Shown here piece by piece: positions 31,599-45,106 of a stretch of 64,000 nt of DNA; within the stretch, counting starts at the first letter, position 1, and every line of letters begins with the position of its first letter. The position numbers were made by a program, and so were the translations under genes. Where the stretch lies: positions 1-64,000 of the forward strand of contig WIXG01000150.1 in assembly GCA_009869945.1 (NCBI GenBank), read 5' to 3'. The notes beneath the pieces are model-generated. The model did not search any database. It saw nothing but the letters and a program-made list of their open reading frames with translations, and was not told where the DNA came from. The DNA comes from Mesaphorura yosii (lineage: Eukaryota; Arthropoda; Collembola; Poduromorpha; Tullbergiidae).

Positions 31599-34500
31599 TC
31601 ACTGAGTTTTCTTGTCTGTGGACTTCGATTTCTTTTTCGTATTCGTACTGGTCGTACTCGTTTCTCCATTTGGAATCGCTGCTGCTGCTGCTTCTGGAGT
31701 TACAGCTTCTTGCGAATTCGCCGCTGCGGCAGCTCCTCCCGCAGCTTCCTTCTTCTTTTGTTCCAGCATTTCGGCTGAGAATCCAAACTCATTAAGTCTT
31801 GTTGGATCGATGCGATAAATGTAGCGTTGATACAGGAAAATGAAGAATATAACATCATCCCTCAAACAACCAATTCTGTACATGGTTGGCATTTTAATGA
31901 CAAATGCGAATATGTCGTCTGTAAATGGTAATGAGAGGCAATCAGCACGTGTTCATGTCGAAATTGTAGGCTGTGACATACCGATGAAGGTGTTTAGGAA
32001 TTTATAACTCAGCATTCGCCACGGCAAGTGAGCAACCGACTTCAGCTTGTAATTGATGAATAATTGAGGGGTCATCATTATAAATCCTAAATACAACAAA
32101 CAAGGCTCATCTCTGAAGCTATCTGAGCACAGCACCAGAATGCCAGAAACGTTAGGAACCATACCAAATGTCAGCAGGAATCCATAAAGCATGCTGAGCA
32201 CCCATGAGTACCAGCCTTTTTGTTCGACGTAGAGCAGTGAGTACACCGAGTACCCGACCAGCAAAGGAAATAGCAACCAAGACAAGTATCTGGATTAAAA
32301 CGAAACACAAGTTAACCTCAATTTCAAACAGAGTTTGCAAAACACAATACACAGCAACAGTCGCCTGGTAAAACATTACCTAAACGCTAGAAGATCATAC
32401 GCTCTGGTACTTGATTCAACGTAGGAACCTTTATCCTCAAATTTAATTCGCGGGACCAATCCCATGATACGGTTCTCTCGGTCGACTTTAACGTTCACAA
32501 CCTGTAATTAGCTTACTGGTGTTATAAACATGCTCGCTTACATGTAATTCACGTTCACGTACCTTATTGATTTTCCAAATCTCAATTCCAAGTCCAACAA
32601 ATACACTCATTCGTATGACAAAATTGGTGTCATTGTCCAAGACGTACAACAACACAATTAATGACTGAAACACACCGAAGAATACTGATCGCACAGACAA
32701 TCCTTCCAAACTTTGTCTGTTGTTCCAGAACTGAATATCTGTCATACGAATATCAAAAACAGTTAATCATTGTATTGTATCAACATGAACAAGGGCCTTG
32801 AAATGGGTGATTACCGTTTTTGAATGCCAAGAATTCGAATACGCTGTGAAGAATGGATACGACGAATGTGAGCGCAAGCAGGTATGGGTTCGTTTCCAAA
32901 ATGGCTTCCTTGAGTGTGTCTTGATCTTCCTCATCTTCCTCGCCGGCCAGAAAATTCGCTTGCCATTGGTTGCGCATCGATTGAGAAGCGTAAATTTGCC
33001 ACTTGAACATTGAGATGGGTTGATAGGTAATTGTCAGTTGGATTTCCCTGGAATGGAGCAAGCATGCATAGCTGTATTAATTCCATCCTTCGCTCAATAA
33101 TATATACAAGGACTAAGAGTACGTACTTTACAGTTTGATTAATGGGTTGGTAGTCTTTCATTAGATTCCAGTAATCATTGAAGAAAACCACAGGTTTGTA
33201 TTTCAATTCGGTAGGAATGAATTGAATGTACTCATTCAAAGGCGCTGGAACAGCTCCCGGTGTCCATGCTGTCCAGTCGGTAACGAAGCAGATGGTCATA
33301 TTTGGATGCCAATGCGAGACAATTTCGGATGACATAACTTTGGCTTTCTGTGAAAGAATGTAAATAATATTTACGCCCTAGTCATAGGCGTGGAGACAGG
33401 TCGATCATTCTTACTTCCTGGTCTTCAGGGGTTGCAGAAGTTTCACCAGTAATTAAATTCTTCGTTTTCGCGTATCGCTTCTTCTTAAACTTATTCATCA
33501 TCTTGACCGCATGAACGGTTTCGGATCTGGAATAGCGATTTCGGTCGCTTGGATCTGGAGAATACCCTCTCGGAACGATGAATGAGTGCAGGAAAGCGGA
33601 TCCATTGTTCTGAAGTTCCTGTTCAGATGAACGAAAGTTCTTGAATTTGACACCGACCGTCTTCCGATTCGATTTACACAACCTCTTTGCTCGACATGGT
33701 TTGAGACAGTGAAGAGTCATTTGTTATCAAACTCAAATTAAGCATACTTGAACTTGAACCGAAAGAATAGCGCATGATTAAATGCAGAAAGTTCAGCCTT
33801 CAGCGTAGGGGCACATTAAGAGAGTAGGATCTAAGCCTATTATTGACAGTTAAGCAATTTATTTCCCAAGTTCCGCGTCGCTTAAATAACAGGTAAGCGA
33901 AATTAAGCAACATTTGAATCAATCACGAACAGTAACTGTAATGGATAACTGAAATACAGGTAAACAAGCAAACATAAAGCAGAAATTCGGCTCGGCCAAC
34001 AGTAACCCATTCCAAGCATCCTCATCCAAGCCTTCCAAAATTAAGATTTGGGTACAAGAACAAAGTAGACGAAGCATAGGAGTGGCCAATAACTTAATGA
34101 TGCTCCAATTGAAAAGTCATTGTTGCGTATTGGATTGCGGCAAGATCATATGTCGACCAACCCTAAAAATTACTTAATGAATTCTCAAGTACCTGTGACA
34201 AGGGAACTGTGACAGTCTTGACTACGGTGCCGTCAGCATTTGGACCAGCATACCAGTCACCGTACATTAGTCTTTCCTGCTTCCACAACAGTCGTGCATT
34301 AGTAAAATTGAGAATTTGCTCCTTATCATCACAGAGATATACGTACATATCCTAAAATTCAATAAAATTATCATTGCTAACGTATTGTATTATACAACAT
34401 GATTTGACGGCTCTCTCGGGATTTCAGAGTCAGTGGGAAGTTCTTACAAAGATGGTCCCATTCGGATAAATGTTTGTCGAAACATGTGAATTGGCAGCAG

Positions 34501-34909
34501 GAGAACTCGCACCACCATCTCCTGCGCCAGAACCACCCGTAGCTGCCTTGTTTGGAGTTGTGCTTCCTCTCAAGAATGACATTATGAAGTAGAAAACCAA
34601 TGCCCTTAAGATTAGAGATTTGGCAATTGCCATGAATTTCTCCATTGGGGTTGGTTGGTATGCAGCTCGTGCTCTGTCAACTTGTTCATCGAACGAGAGT
34701 TCCGCTGGGGCAGTAGCTTCCAGCTAGAACATTGTCATCATTGTAAAATCATTTGGCCGAGGAGATTTCACAAGAAGCACTCAACATGGCATTGATATTA
34801 CCTCTTGACCGCCATCACCTTGTCCACTGTCGGGCTGCCCAGCAGCATTTCTCTGGCGTAATGCAGTGCCTGCGTCACTTCCTTCAGTCACGTCTGTAAT
34901 TTCCACCAT
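31599..34909 (-). CDS. CLPTM1: CLPTM1, cleft lip and palate transmembrane protein 1 homologue
   Basis: A multi-pass membrane protein of the CLPTM1/CLPTM1L family, known to retain GABA-A receptors in the ER in mammals. Exons from the minus-strand ATG at 34909 give: MVEITDVTEGSD; a Gly/Ala-rich piece before NIYPNGTIFV; DMYVYLCDDKEQI; RYAKTKNLITGETSATPED; SHWHPNMTICFVTDW; FFNDYWNLMKDYQPINQTV; DTLKEAILETNPYLLALTF; HSVFEFLAFKN; IQFWNNRQSLEGLSVRSVFF; GWYSWVLSMLYGFLLTFG; MMTPQLFINYKLKSVAHLPW; CLRDDVIFFIFLYQRYIYRI; and DPTRLNEFGFS. The end is an Ala/Thr-rich, lysine-rich tail. Order and wording match CLPTM1 closely. An acceptor (TTTGCAG) directly precedes the ATG, so there is a 5' leader exon further right. 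A TATAAAA box read on minus at about 35158-35165 is the likely promoter. Confidence 0.94.
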
Positions 34910-36241
<1,332 letters not shown>

Positions 36242-36861
36242 ACTCTACGAGCATGGTGCGATGTGAGGCTACATCAGATCAGAAATGTTCTTCATTGGTG
36301 TCAGAATTTGGTCAATTATTTCAAAGATTTGTACTTGAAATTGTTTCCAAATTCTAAAGATTAATAAAACTTAAACTTGTTCAGAAATGATTAAATATTT
36401 CGACGGAATTAACACTTGCCACGTCTTACTATAGTATCTTTCTATCTAAATAAATATCTTGCATTCAAATGGCAGTGGAAATCCTCCTCACAATGAAGCA
36501 AAAACTCAGTCCAGACTCCAGAGGGACGAAAAGCATGAAGAAGTGTCTAGATTTATGCAATAAATTGAGCTGAACAAAATTATTAGGATAAACTCTTTCG
36601 TAGGGATGCACTATCAAACAACACAATTCAAACATTTTCATCTCCATCTTTGAAAGTGAAATAATTTGGACTTAGTTCATGGTAGTTGGTTGCATCATTC
36701 ATTCGTTCTGTGTGAGACGACCGGCAGCTGCGACTCGTGTTTGCGAATTTCGTGTTTGAAACAATTTGCTTGCGAAGTGTGCACGCAAGTACAGGTTGTA
36801 TTCGTTCCGGCTGTGCTGTCACAACCAGTCTCATTGCAATATTGTTGATCATATCAATTCA
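36242..36861. other. Spacer between UBA52 and GARS
   Basis: About 620 bp with UBA52 3' UTR (AATAAA near 36362) and the GARS promoter and leader. An upstream in-frame ATG at 36766 precedes the chosen GARS ATG; its extra 32 residues do not look better than the short start. Confidence 0.45.
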
Positions 36862-39800
36862 ATGCGGTTTTTAACCACTGAGAGACTTCTAAAAGCAAGT
36901 GCATATTGTTATTCACAGTTACAAGTCAAGTCTACTTGCGTGAAGTTGTCGACTTTATTGTCGCTGTTCCAGCCTTCGATTAATTCAAGGTGTGCCGGTA
37001 GTTACATTAGGAAATTATCAACATCACCACCACTTTCTTTCCGAGCAGCTGACGCCGTCAGAAATCAAGAGAAGCCGCAGCGGAAGTCTCCAAAGGGGTT
37101 AGATCCTAACTGGGGTTCAAAAAAGAGAGCAGAGCAAGCGAAGACTCGAAGAGTTAAGCATTTGGAAGAATACACAGGAACCGGTGTCAATATGGTTACA
37201 GAACTTCAGCAGATTGAGGAAATGCTCGCGCCGCTTCGGGCTGCCGTGAAGGAGCAGGTAGGATCATACTCGAATTACTCGATATTCCGCTCATTTGAGC
37301 CCCTCTCTTATTTGTGAATATTTGCCTGCATTCTGTAGGGCGACCTGGTCAGACAGCTCAAAGAAAATGGCGAGAGTGAAATTGAAGTGAAAAAGGCTGT
37401 GCTTGAATTGAAAGCCCGCAAAAAAGTACTCGAAGATAAGGAACTTGAGTTGACCATGAAAGATGATGATTTTGACCGCGTGAGGATGGAGGATTTACTC
37501 AAAAGACGGTTCTTTTACGATCAGTCGTTTGCAATATACGGGGGTATGTTGAATAAGTAAATCGCACTTTATGAACTTAGAAAGCAATCGCCGAATGCTG
37601 TTATATTTCAAACTTCAGGAGTTTCTGGGCAGTACGATTTTGGACCTATGGGCTGTGCAACCAAAGCCAACTTTCTAAATTATTGGAGGCAATTCTTTGT
37701 GCTTGAAGAAAATATGCTGGAAGTTGACTGCAGTATTTTAACCCCGGAGCCTGTATTGAAGGCATCGGGACATGTGGATAGATTCGCTGACCTAATGGTG
37801 AAGGATAATCAAACCGGAGAGTGTTTCAGACTTGATCATCTTATCAAAGCAACGTTGGAGAAAATAGCCAAGGACAAAGCAACTACACCTGAAACCAAAG
37901 GTACATTTACAGCCAACTACGATTTACTGGCGAATTTATATCGCTCCTTATTTTAGTGGTATATTTAATAATCCTAATTGTAACAGATCGAATTACTCAT
38001 GTCCTGTCAACATTGGATGGTTTCACCAAGGGTGAGATGGCCAAGTTGATGGAAGAATTCAAGATTGTTTCTCCGATTACCGGCAATGCGTTGACGGAGC
38101 CTTTAGAATTTAATCTGATGTTTTCAACCTCAATCGGACCTAGTGGATTGGTGAAGGGATTTCTACGTCCGGAGACAGCTCAAGGCATATTCGTCAACTT
38201 CAAGCGCTTGCTGGAATTTGCACAAGGGAAATTGCCTTTCGCGGCGGCTCAAATAGGAAATGCGTTCCGTAACGAAATTTCACCACGATCTGGTCTTATC
38301 CGGGTGCGAGAATTTACCATGGCTGAAATCGAACATTTTTGCGATCCGACTTCCAAATCTCATCCGAAGTTCGCCAGCGTGAAAGATGTGAAGCTAACGC
38401 TGTTCTCGGCTTGCGATCAGATGGATGGAAAGAAACCAACTCCAATCACCATCGGGGAAGCAGTTGGGAAAGTACGTGAAACTACTGCATCCTCCATGCA
38501 TGCTGTTCTGTGGTTTCTCACGTTAATTGGTACCTATTTCTTTCAGGGATTAGTTGCAAACGAGACGCTGGGGTACTTTTTGGTGCGAATTCAGCAGTTC
38601 CTACATAATACCGGTGTTGATCAACAGAAGTTACGATTTAGACAGCACATGGGGAATGAAATGGCGCATTACGCATGCGATTGTTGGGACGCCGAGATTT
38701 TGACTTCCTATGTGAGGATTTGACCATGTTTAATTTTTTCAATGTTTCGTATTATCTATTCGCTTTATAGCAATGAATTTTTCTAGGGATGGGTGGAATG
38801 TGTCGGCTGTGCAGACAGATCAGCGTATGACTTGAACCAACATACAAAAGCTACAGGAACGAAACTGATTGCTGAACGTAAACTTGATGCTCCTAAAACT
38901 GTCAGCATTCTGCAAGCAAACTTGAACAAGGCTACACTTGGGAAAACGTTCAAGAAAGATGCAAAGGCGATCACGGACTACTTCCAATGCATTGAGCAAT
39001 CGGATTTAGAACATTTGGAAACCAAATTAAAAGCAGATGGGTACGTGAATGTTGCAACTTCAAAATCATGCCGTTTAGACGTTCAGTGAACCGTAACTTT
39101 TTTGCAGCTCTGTTGACATTACCATTGGGGAAAATTCATTCAATCTGAGCGACAAGGATTTAAGCATTGCACGTATGGAGAAAACGTTACACGTTGAGGA
39201 ATTTGTACCAAATGTAATTGAGCCCAGTTTTGGAGTCGGTCGAATCCTCTATTCCATTTTCGAGCATAATTTCAAGATTAGACCAGAAGATACCCAGCGA
39301 TCGGTAAGATGCTATGTGCTGGATGCTTGACTTCACACCTTGTTTTAATTATTGTTGTTTTTAATTTCGATGTTTCTTTTTAGTATATATCACTTCCTCC
39401 GATAATTGCGCCTGTAAAATGTTCAGTTTTACCGTTGAGTAATAAACCGGACCTGAACTTGAAGGTTGCAGATGTAGTGCAACAATTAAGAAAGTATGAG
39501 ATCTCACTGAAAGTTGATGACTCGAGCGGATCAATTGGAAGAAGGTAACTACTTTGAAAAAAGTTTTATGCTCAGTTTAGGTAAGATGTATCATTTTGTT
39601 TAGATATGCTCGCACCGATGAAATTGCGATACCATTCGGCATTACAATCGATTTTGAAACCGTAAAGAATTCAACTGTTACATTAAGAGAGCGTGATTCA
39701 ACGCTTCAAGTGCGCTTGGCGGTGAGTTCTTGCCATGTGTAATTGTTTAATTAAGTTAGAGTGTAAATATTGATATTTGTTGCTTTTCTGATTTGGACAG

Positions 39801-39902
39801 ATCGATCAAGTTGGGCAAACCGTGAGGGACTTGTCGCTTGGATATTTGAAGTGGGAAAAAGTAATGGAACTCTTTCCCAAATTCGAGTCACAAGATGTCT
39901 AA
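36862..39902 (+). CDS. GARS1: Glycyl-tRNA synthetase, with dual mitochondrial/cytosolic starts
   Basis: A class II aminoacyl-tRNA synthetase charging glycine. About ten exons. From ATG 36862 there is a mitochondrial presequence-like N-terminus ([20 protein letters not shown]; Arg/Ser/Leu-rich), a basic linker, then a second in-frame ATG at 37192 ([11 protein letters not shown]) just before the WHEP domain ([35 protein letters not shown]). Then class II motif 1 ([20 protein letters not shown]), [13 protein letters not shown], the motif 2 region ([20 protein letters not shown]), [36 protein letters not shown] (motif 3), and an anticodon-binding end with [17 protein letters not shown]. It ends FPKFESQDV. 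The human gene makes both forms from the same two-start layout, so cytosolic enzyme from the inner ATG is a fair inference. AATAAA is near 40082. One 75-bp intron (about 38471-38545) is in frame and stop-free. Confidence 0.95.
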
Positions 39903-40581
39903 GCCTAAGCCCTGCAACCAGTTTTGGAAAAAATGAACACATCTAAACTAATTTATGTTCTTTTTACTCATTATCTTATTGAAGTATGGCGGAGATAGTT
40001 GTTAATTTAGTTCAACTATACATTTGCTTTTGCTGCAGTTTTTGACTTGCGAATTTGGAATTTGGAGTATGCTCTTGTCTCAATAAAATGCATGTAATGA
40101 TTATCAATGGGTTACATAAATGATTCAGAAAACTAAGTTCACTTTGCTTTTGCTGCAAGGTACAGAGCCCGGGCCAATTTTAGTGCTGTCAGCAAGTTAA
40201 TGTGTTTTTCGTGCTTTCGCTACTGTTGCAAAATTTATTGTACTTGGAAGCTGCGACTCTGCCTGAGAAGATGACGCGAACATAGACCGTGCTGGTAAAG
40301 CGAGTATTCCGTAGAACCGTACCCACAAGTATTCGAACTTTCATCATACCGTTCATACTTGTCTTGCAGTTGCAGCTTGTTCAGTATCGAGATAAATCTT
40401 GGATTTGTAACTTAAAATTCTTAATCAAAGGATCGGGTTCGGGTCTGCTTGAAGTTACCGTTGATGATTAAGGTTTCCTAAGGTTATTTGCACTGTACTG
40501 CCCAGTTGCTGTTGGGGAAAGACCCAGGGTTGGTGGTGCATTAAGGCAATATTCCAACTCTAAGCAACCAAAATCCAATAT
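39903..40581. other. Spacer between GARS and the RS/RG protein gene
   Basis: About 680 bp. It holds the GARS 3' UTR (AATAAA near 40082) and the leader of the RS-rich gene. Small ORFs here overlap nothing recognisable. Confidence 0.45.
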
Positions 40582-42579
40582 ATGTCGAACTTCCGAGCAT
40601 ATCGGGGAGGGTATGACCGAGGTGGAAGTGGAGGTCACCATTATCGAACTGGCAACATAAAAGCAGCACCACCCCCGCCAGTAGGAATTGGAAGTGGCAG
40701 CAGACGATCGCCAGATCGACATTATGAGTGAGCGAGAAACGCATAATTTGTGCAATTGTGCGTCCGGCTAATTATCTTTTACTGCTTCTGTTTAGTGATA
40801 GACACAGGTCACGCTCTCCCATACATTCTCGGCGTGATGCAATTCCTCGTGAACCACCAGCGCCTCAACATCAACAACTTGTGTCATCAGCACGCACTTC
40901 TCGTCATGACGAGCGTTCGCAGCACGCGTCATCATCACGACATCAAGACCACCCGCCCGTTCCGCCTCCAGTGCCAAATCACTACGAAGATCATTCATCC
41001 TCTCGTGACACCTCTTCTCGCCATGCTGAGCCGGCAAAGCGCCCTCCAGCCTCCAGCAGCAAGAGAACGCCAAGCCCGCCTAACAGCACTAGGTCCGCAT
41101 TCTTCCAAATCTATTGGTTTATCGTTAAGTTTCTAGACTAAATTGTCACTTGTATTTTACTCAATAGGAAGCCTGCCAGCAGTAGTATTTCCAAAAGCAG
41201 TAAGTCCAAGACTTCGCATAGCTCACATTCTCAAAGCACTTCAGCTGGACCTGGACGTTCGTCAAAGTCGTCAAGATTATCTGCACCGGATGCCATTCTG
41301 CATTCGAGCAGCCGAGTAGCTATAACTAAAGGCACGGAAGTACTAATAGTTCGTGAAATTTTGAATCCTAATGAAGTCAAGATTCCAAGAAGATCAGGTG
41401 AAGGCGCGAGACCAATTTTTGACCGCGATGAATTACGAGAAAGTATTCAGAGACGTATAAAAGGCGGTGACAATGAGCAAAATCCAGCCGTAGAAGCAAT
41501 CGAACAACGAGTTGTGACTATAATAAGGTACAGGTTCTCCTAGACCCCGATTTTTCTAAGCGTTTTTTGTTATTTTACCCATCTGTTCAATTGATTTCAG
41601 GGAGCCAGTGTTTGATTCCTATGCGGATGCAGCAACTGCATCGACTTCGTCATCCAGAAAACATTCTTCACAGACTGAATCACGTCATCGTGGATATTCT
41701 CCGGACATTGTTCACACCACAACTTCCGGAGTGCCGTATCGCTTAAATGTAGTCTCGCCACCGCCTCTGGCACAATATGCTTCTCGGAGGTCGTTGTCAC
41801 CTGTTCGTCCGCCAGCAGAAAGGGAACGAGGACGATTCGAAACAGATCGAAAGAGAGACTATCGCGGCCATGATCACCTGAATGCTGCAAGTTTCGCTGG
41901 AGAAAGTTCAAGGAGTGCCGTCAACCATAGTCGGCGTGATCGTAGCAGATCTAGATCTAGAAGTCCGTCAGACAGGGTTCGCCGAGTTACTCTAAACTCG
42001 TCATCGGCTGCATCTTTGGACTACGCAAATCGAGTGAGTGGCGATAGAGATTTGAGAGAAAGTCTGAGCAGTAGGGCGCTGAAGCCCGAACTCCCAGTAA
42101 GCTCACACGATACTGCAATTCTAGAGTAGATGAATAAAAGGATGTGTGCTGACTACTTTTATTTAATATGATGTAGGTTTCCAGAGAAGTAGATGTTCGG
42201 AGCTCAATTCGTGGGAGAGGACTCAGCAGAGGTGGATATTTCCGACGACCACGAGGTGGCTTTAGCTCTCGAGGGAGAGGTAGGCTTTAGATACCTAAAA
42301 GTCACATTTGTCACATGGTCACTTTCCCGACCGCTTGCCTGCCGTCCCTCTTCTTTCCATAAAGGCCAAATTGTTAATTCATGTGCTTCTTTTCTCTATT
42401 ATGAGTAATTCATAAAGTCAATAGCTGTGCGACGTACAAAGTCTTCCTCTCGCGCCACCTCATCTTTGGAAACTAGAATCACACAGTTCTCATTCGCAGT
42501 TTTCGCAAGACATGTGGAGCCTCGATGGCAGCATGACAAGTTTGATCGGAGTGGTGGAGATTCAGAAAATCAAATATGA
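40582..42579 (+). CDS. RS/RG-rich nuclear protein, possibly BCLAF1/THRAP3-like
   Basis: About six exons encode roughly 500 residues. It starts MSNFRAYRGGYDRGGSGGHH, then RHRSRSP, His/Ser/Pro-rich text, a Ser-rich block (SSSISKSSKSKTSHSSHSQS), a more ordered part with EVLIVREILNPNEVKIPRR and ARPIFDRDELRESIQRRIK, and another RS stretch (RRDRSRSRSRSPSDRVRR). The last exons carry RG repeats (IRGRGLSRGGYFRRPRGGF) and end VEPRWQHDKFDRSGGDSENQI. The RS and RG repeats say nuclear, RNA-linked (splicing or mRNP). The W-x-HDKF end after RG repeats reminds me of BCLAF1/THRAP3-type proteins, but the match is short and the body is low in complexity, so no name is given. Exon joins were checked for phase at each boundary I could see. 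Confidence 0.7.
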
Positions 42580-43237
42580 AAGACCTGAACTTGAGGTTTA
42601 TCTGTGCATTGATCAATATTTTTAAGACTTGTTATTTCACACAGAATGTGATACAATTTTGTAAGTATTTTCACGCAGTGAGAAAGACCATTGAAATAGA
42701 CTGTAGATAGACATTTATGACAGGTTGGACAGTTGACATGAGATGAAGTTGATAGTAAGTTCTCATTTTTTCTGTTTCTTTAATGACGGCCAAGTTTATA
42801 TTTATAGCCAATACTAATTGAAATATCTGTTACTAAATTGAAATTATTGAAATACTAATAATTATTTTAGTATTAGCAAAAACTGAATAAAATTACTTGA
42901 TGAACATGCGCTCGCCATTTCGATGCATTTCATGATCTGATTTCCTTTTGTTCTTTTCAATGCAATACGATGAATACCACTATACTGGTTGTAATGAACC
43001 ACACGCGCAGACACCAAGAACGTGAGACTTCGCGAGTAGCATCAGGTTCTAGTGGACGTAGCCAAGGGAATTTTTGTTGTGCCCATTGAAAAGTCAAGAC
43101 TCATGAACTCATGATCCTAGCCGATTTGCAGAGTAGAAAACTGTTCGAGACAACATCAACGTAAATTGTTCAGGTCAGACATTTGTGTTCACATTCCGGA
43201 ATTTCCGACTGAACTTTCGTGAAACAACCAAGACAAG
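42580..43237. other. Spacer between the RS/RG protein gene and IFT57
   Basis: About 660 bp, AT-rich, with the 3' UTR of the RS/RG gene (AATAAA near 42888) and the IFT57 promoter. No ORF is convincing. Confidence 0.45.
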
Positions 43238-44874
43238 ATGGACGACGACGATTTTGGTCTTGGGCCAGGTAAGCACAGTTATAACTACACCGTTTGATTG
43301 CTCTTGGCTCACGGCTATTCTCTTTCTCAGCCGAATTGTACCAGCCGTACGAGAAGGCAGTGGACATGTACTTCAGATTACAGCTTCTGAATTATGAAGA
43401 CGAATATTTAAAGATAAGCCGACTGCCTGCACTTCATCGCCTCTACTTTATGATTCCAACAAATTCAGGAGAGCAGTACTACAACTATGTCCTGTTGGCA
43501 GCGTGGTTGATTCGCAAATGTGGCAGGAGGATTGAGTATCCACAGGAATCGGACGATCCTAACACCGTGATCTCCAGCATTTTGGGAATCATGCGCGAAA
43601 TGGTAAGGAAGCTTCAAGAAATTGTCAAAAAACGTGGTACGATGGTACGCATTTTTGCATTGTGGCTGAGCAGGGCGGAGTTGTCGACTTCTCACCAAGC
43701 AAAGTCAAGTCCGGATGCGGTCCAGAAGTGGTTCATGTGCTTGGATTCTTCGCGGAGAAAGCAGTTCTGGCCAGTCAAATTGAGATAAAAAAGTATGATT
43801 GCTGGTTACTTGAACTTTAAGCTTTTGATCGATGCCGGGTTCTCATTTCGCAGGCCCACATTCACTCAGCATCAGGTAGAGGAGGCGGAAGAAGAGAACC
43901 TGCCAGACAAGGAGCCAGCATTCCAAGAACTTGACCTCGACCAAGTTGAGGAGGAAATGCAACAATACTACGTGACTGACGACGACGAGGGTGAGGCCGA
44001 TGACGAAGCTGCTGACATGGCGTGGCTGCCGAATGACGGAAAGAAGGACAAACTAAATGAAACTCCGGTTGGTTCTAACGCTAATCTCGATTTAATACCA
44101 AGTGCCCTTAAAGAGTGTTCGCCATTGAATAACAGAGGGAAAGGCTGAAAATATTGGAATCAAACACCGACGCCGAGACGTGGAGGCTTGAATTGGAAAG
44201 AGTTTTGCCACAGTTAAAAATCACAGTGAAACCTGGTTGGTGAAACGCGTGTACACGTTGACTACAATGAATTTAATGCTCACTTCTGCTTTGTAATACT
44301 TTTCCAGACCCCAGTGACTGGAGATGGAGATACGAACAAATGGAGAACCACACAAAGAATCTGTCTGAGGCATTGGACCAGTTGGAAACTCCGCTGGAGA
44401 AACTTATTTCGGAAGCCAAGAGCGTGACAGAAAAAGTTCAGAATCGAGAGAGTTATCTGAGTGCACAAGTTCAAGATTTGCTTGGGCAGTTGAGTACCGA
44501 TCAGCAGAAGATTGTCGACGCACGAGCAAAGCACCGGGAGCAAGGCGTCGAATTGGCGAATCTAAACCGTGTCCTGGCCAAGTTGACCGATGATGTTGAA
44601 GAGGCACGGCGTCAGCTGGATGATCGCGGGACTGTCATGGCTGACGGAGGTAATTTTCATCGACGCAAGGCACATGGGCGCGCATCTCAATGTATGAAAA
44701 TAAACAGGATTTGTATGCTCAATTTCAGCTCCGGTTAATCAAGTTCGGAAGGCGCTGACGGCTCTCAAGAAAGAAATGGGTGACATGGAAGTGGAAATTG
44801 GTGTGATGGAGCATTGTGTTATGAAGTCGCTACTTCAGGAGCAAGCTAGTCAAAGAGATAAATCAAACATGTGA
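43238..44874 (+). CDS. IFT57: IFT57 (Hippi), intraflagellar transport B complex subunit
   Basis: Part of the IFT-B train that moves cargo to the tip of cilia. Exon 1 encodes MDDDDFGLGP, followed by a long exon with YQPYEKAVDMYFRLQLLNYE, YNYVLLAAWLIRKCGRRIEY and DDPNTVISSILGIMREM. After an intron come DFSPSKVKSGCGPEVVHVLG and the acidic run DLDQVEEEMQQYYVTDDDE. A later exon starts with ERLKILESNTDAETWRLELE and continues to LKITVKPDPSDWRWRYEQME, then a long coiled coil (HTKNLSEALDQLETPLEKLI, VQDLLGQLSTDQQKIVDARAK). It ends in ALTALKKEMGDMEVEIGVME and SQRDKSNM. Order and motifs match IFT57 throughout. In an arthropod, cilia are limited to sensory neurons (and sperm in some groups), so expression should be narrow. 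It ends only 232 bp from the convergent nudC end. Confidence 0.93.
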
Positions 44875-45106
44875 ATAATGAATAACGAATGCTGCAGTGT
44901 GTTTCGAAGAATTGCAAAAGATTTAAGTTTACTGGTACTGTTTTATTCATGTAAACTAACAATAGCAATACAGAAGTTATGCATAAGAGCTTTCAGAATT
45001 GCTTGGAAAACACAAAGAGGCATGAACCATTAACGTGTAAGAAAAGTAAGAAAAGTGACACAAACACAAGTAAAGGGCAATTCCTCATCCTGACACAATT
45101 ATTCGG

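Noticed and set aside
40728-41141. 128-137 codon alternative frames in the RS/RG gene
   Set aside because: One is the true second exon read past its donor; the others are frame-shifted copies of a low-complexity sequence.
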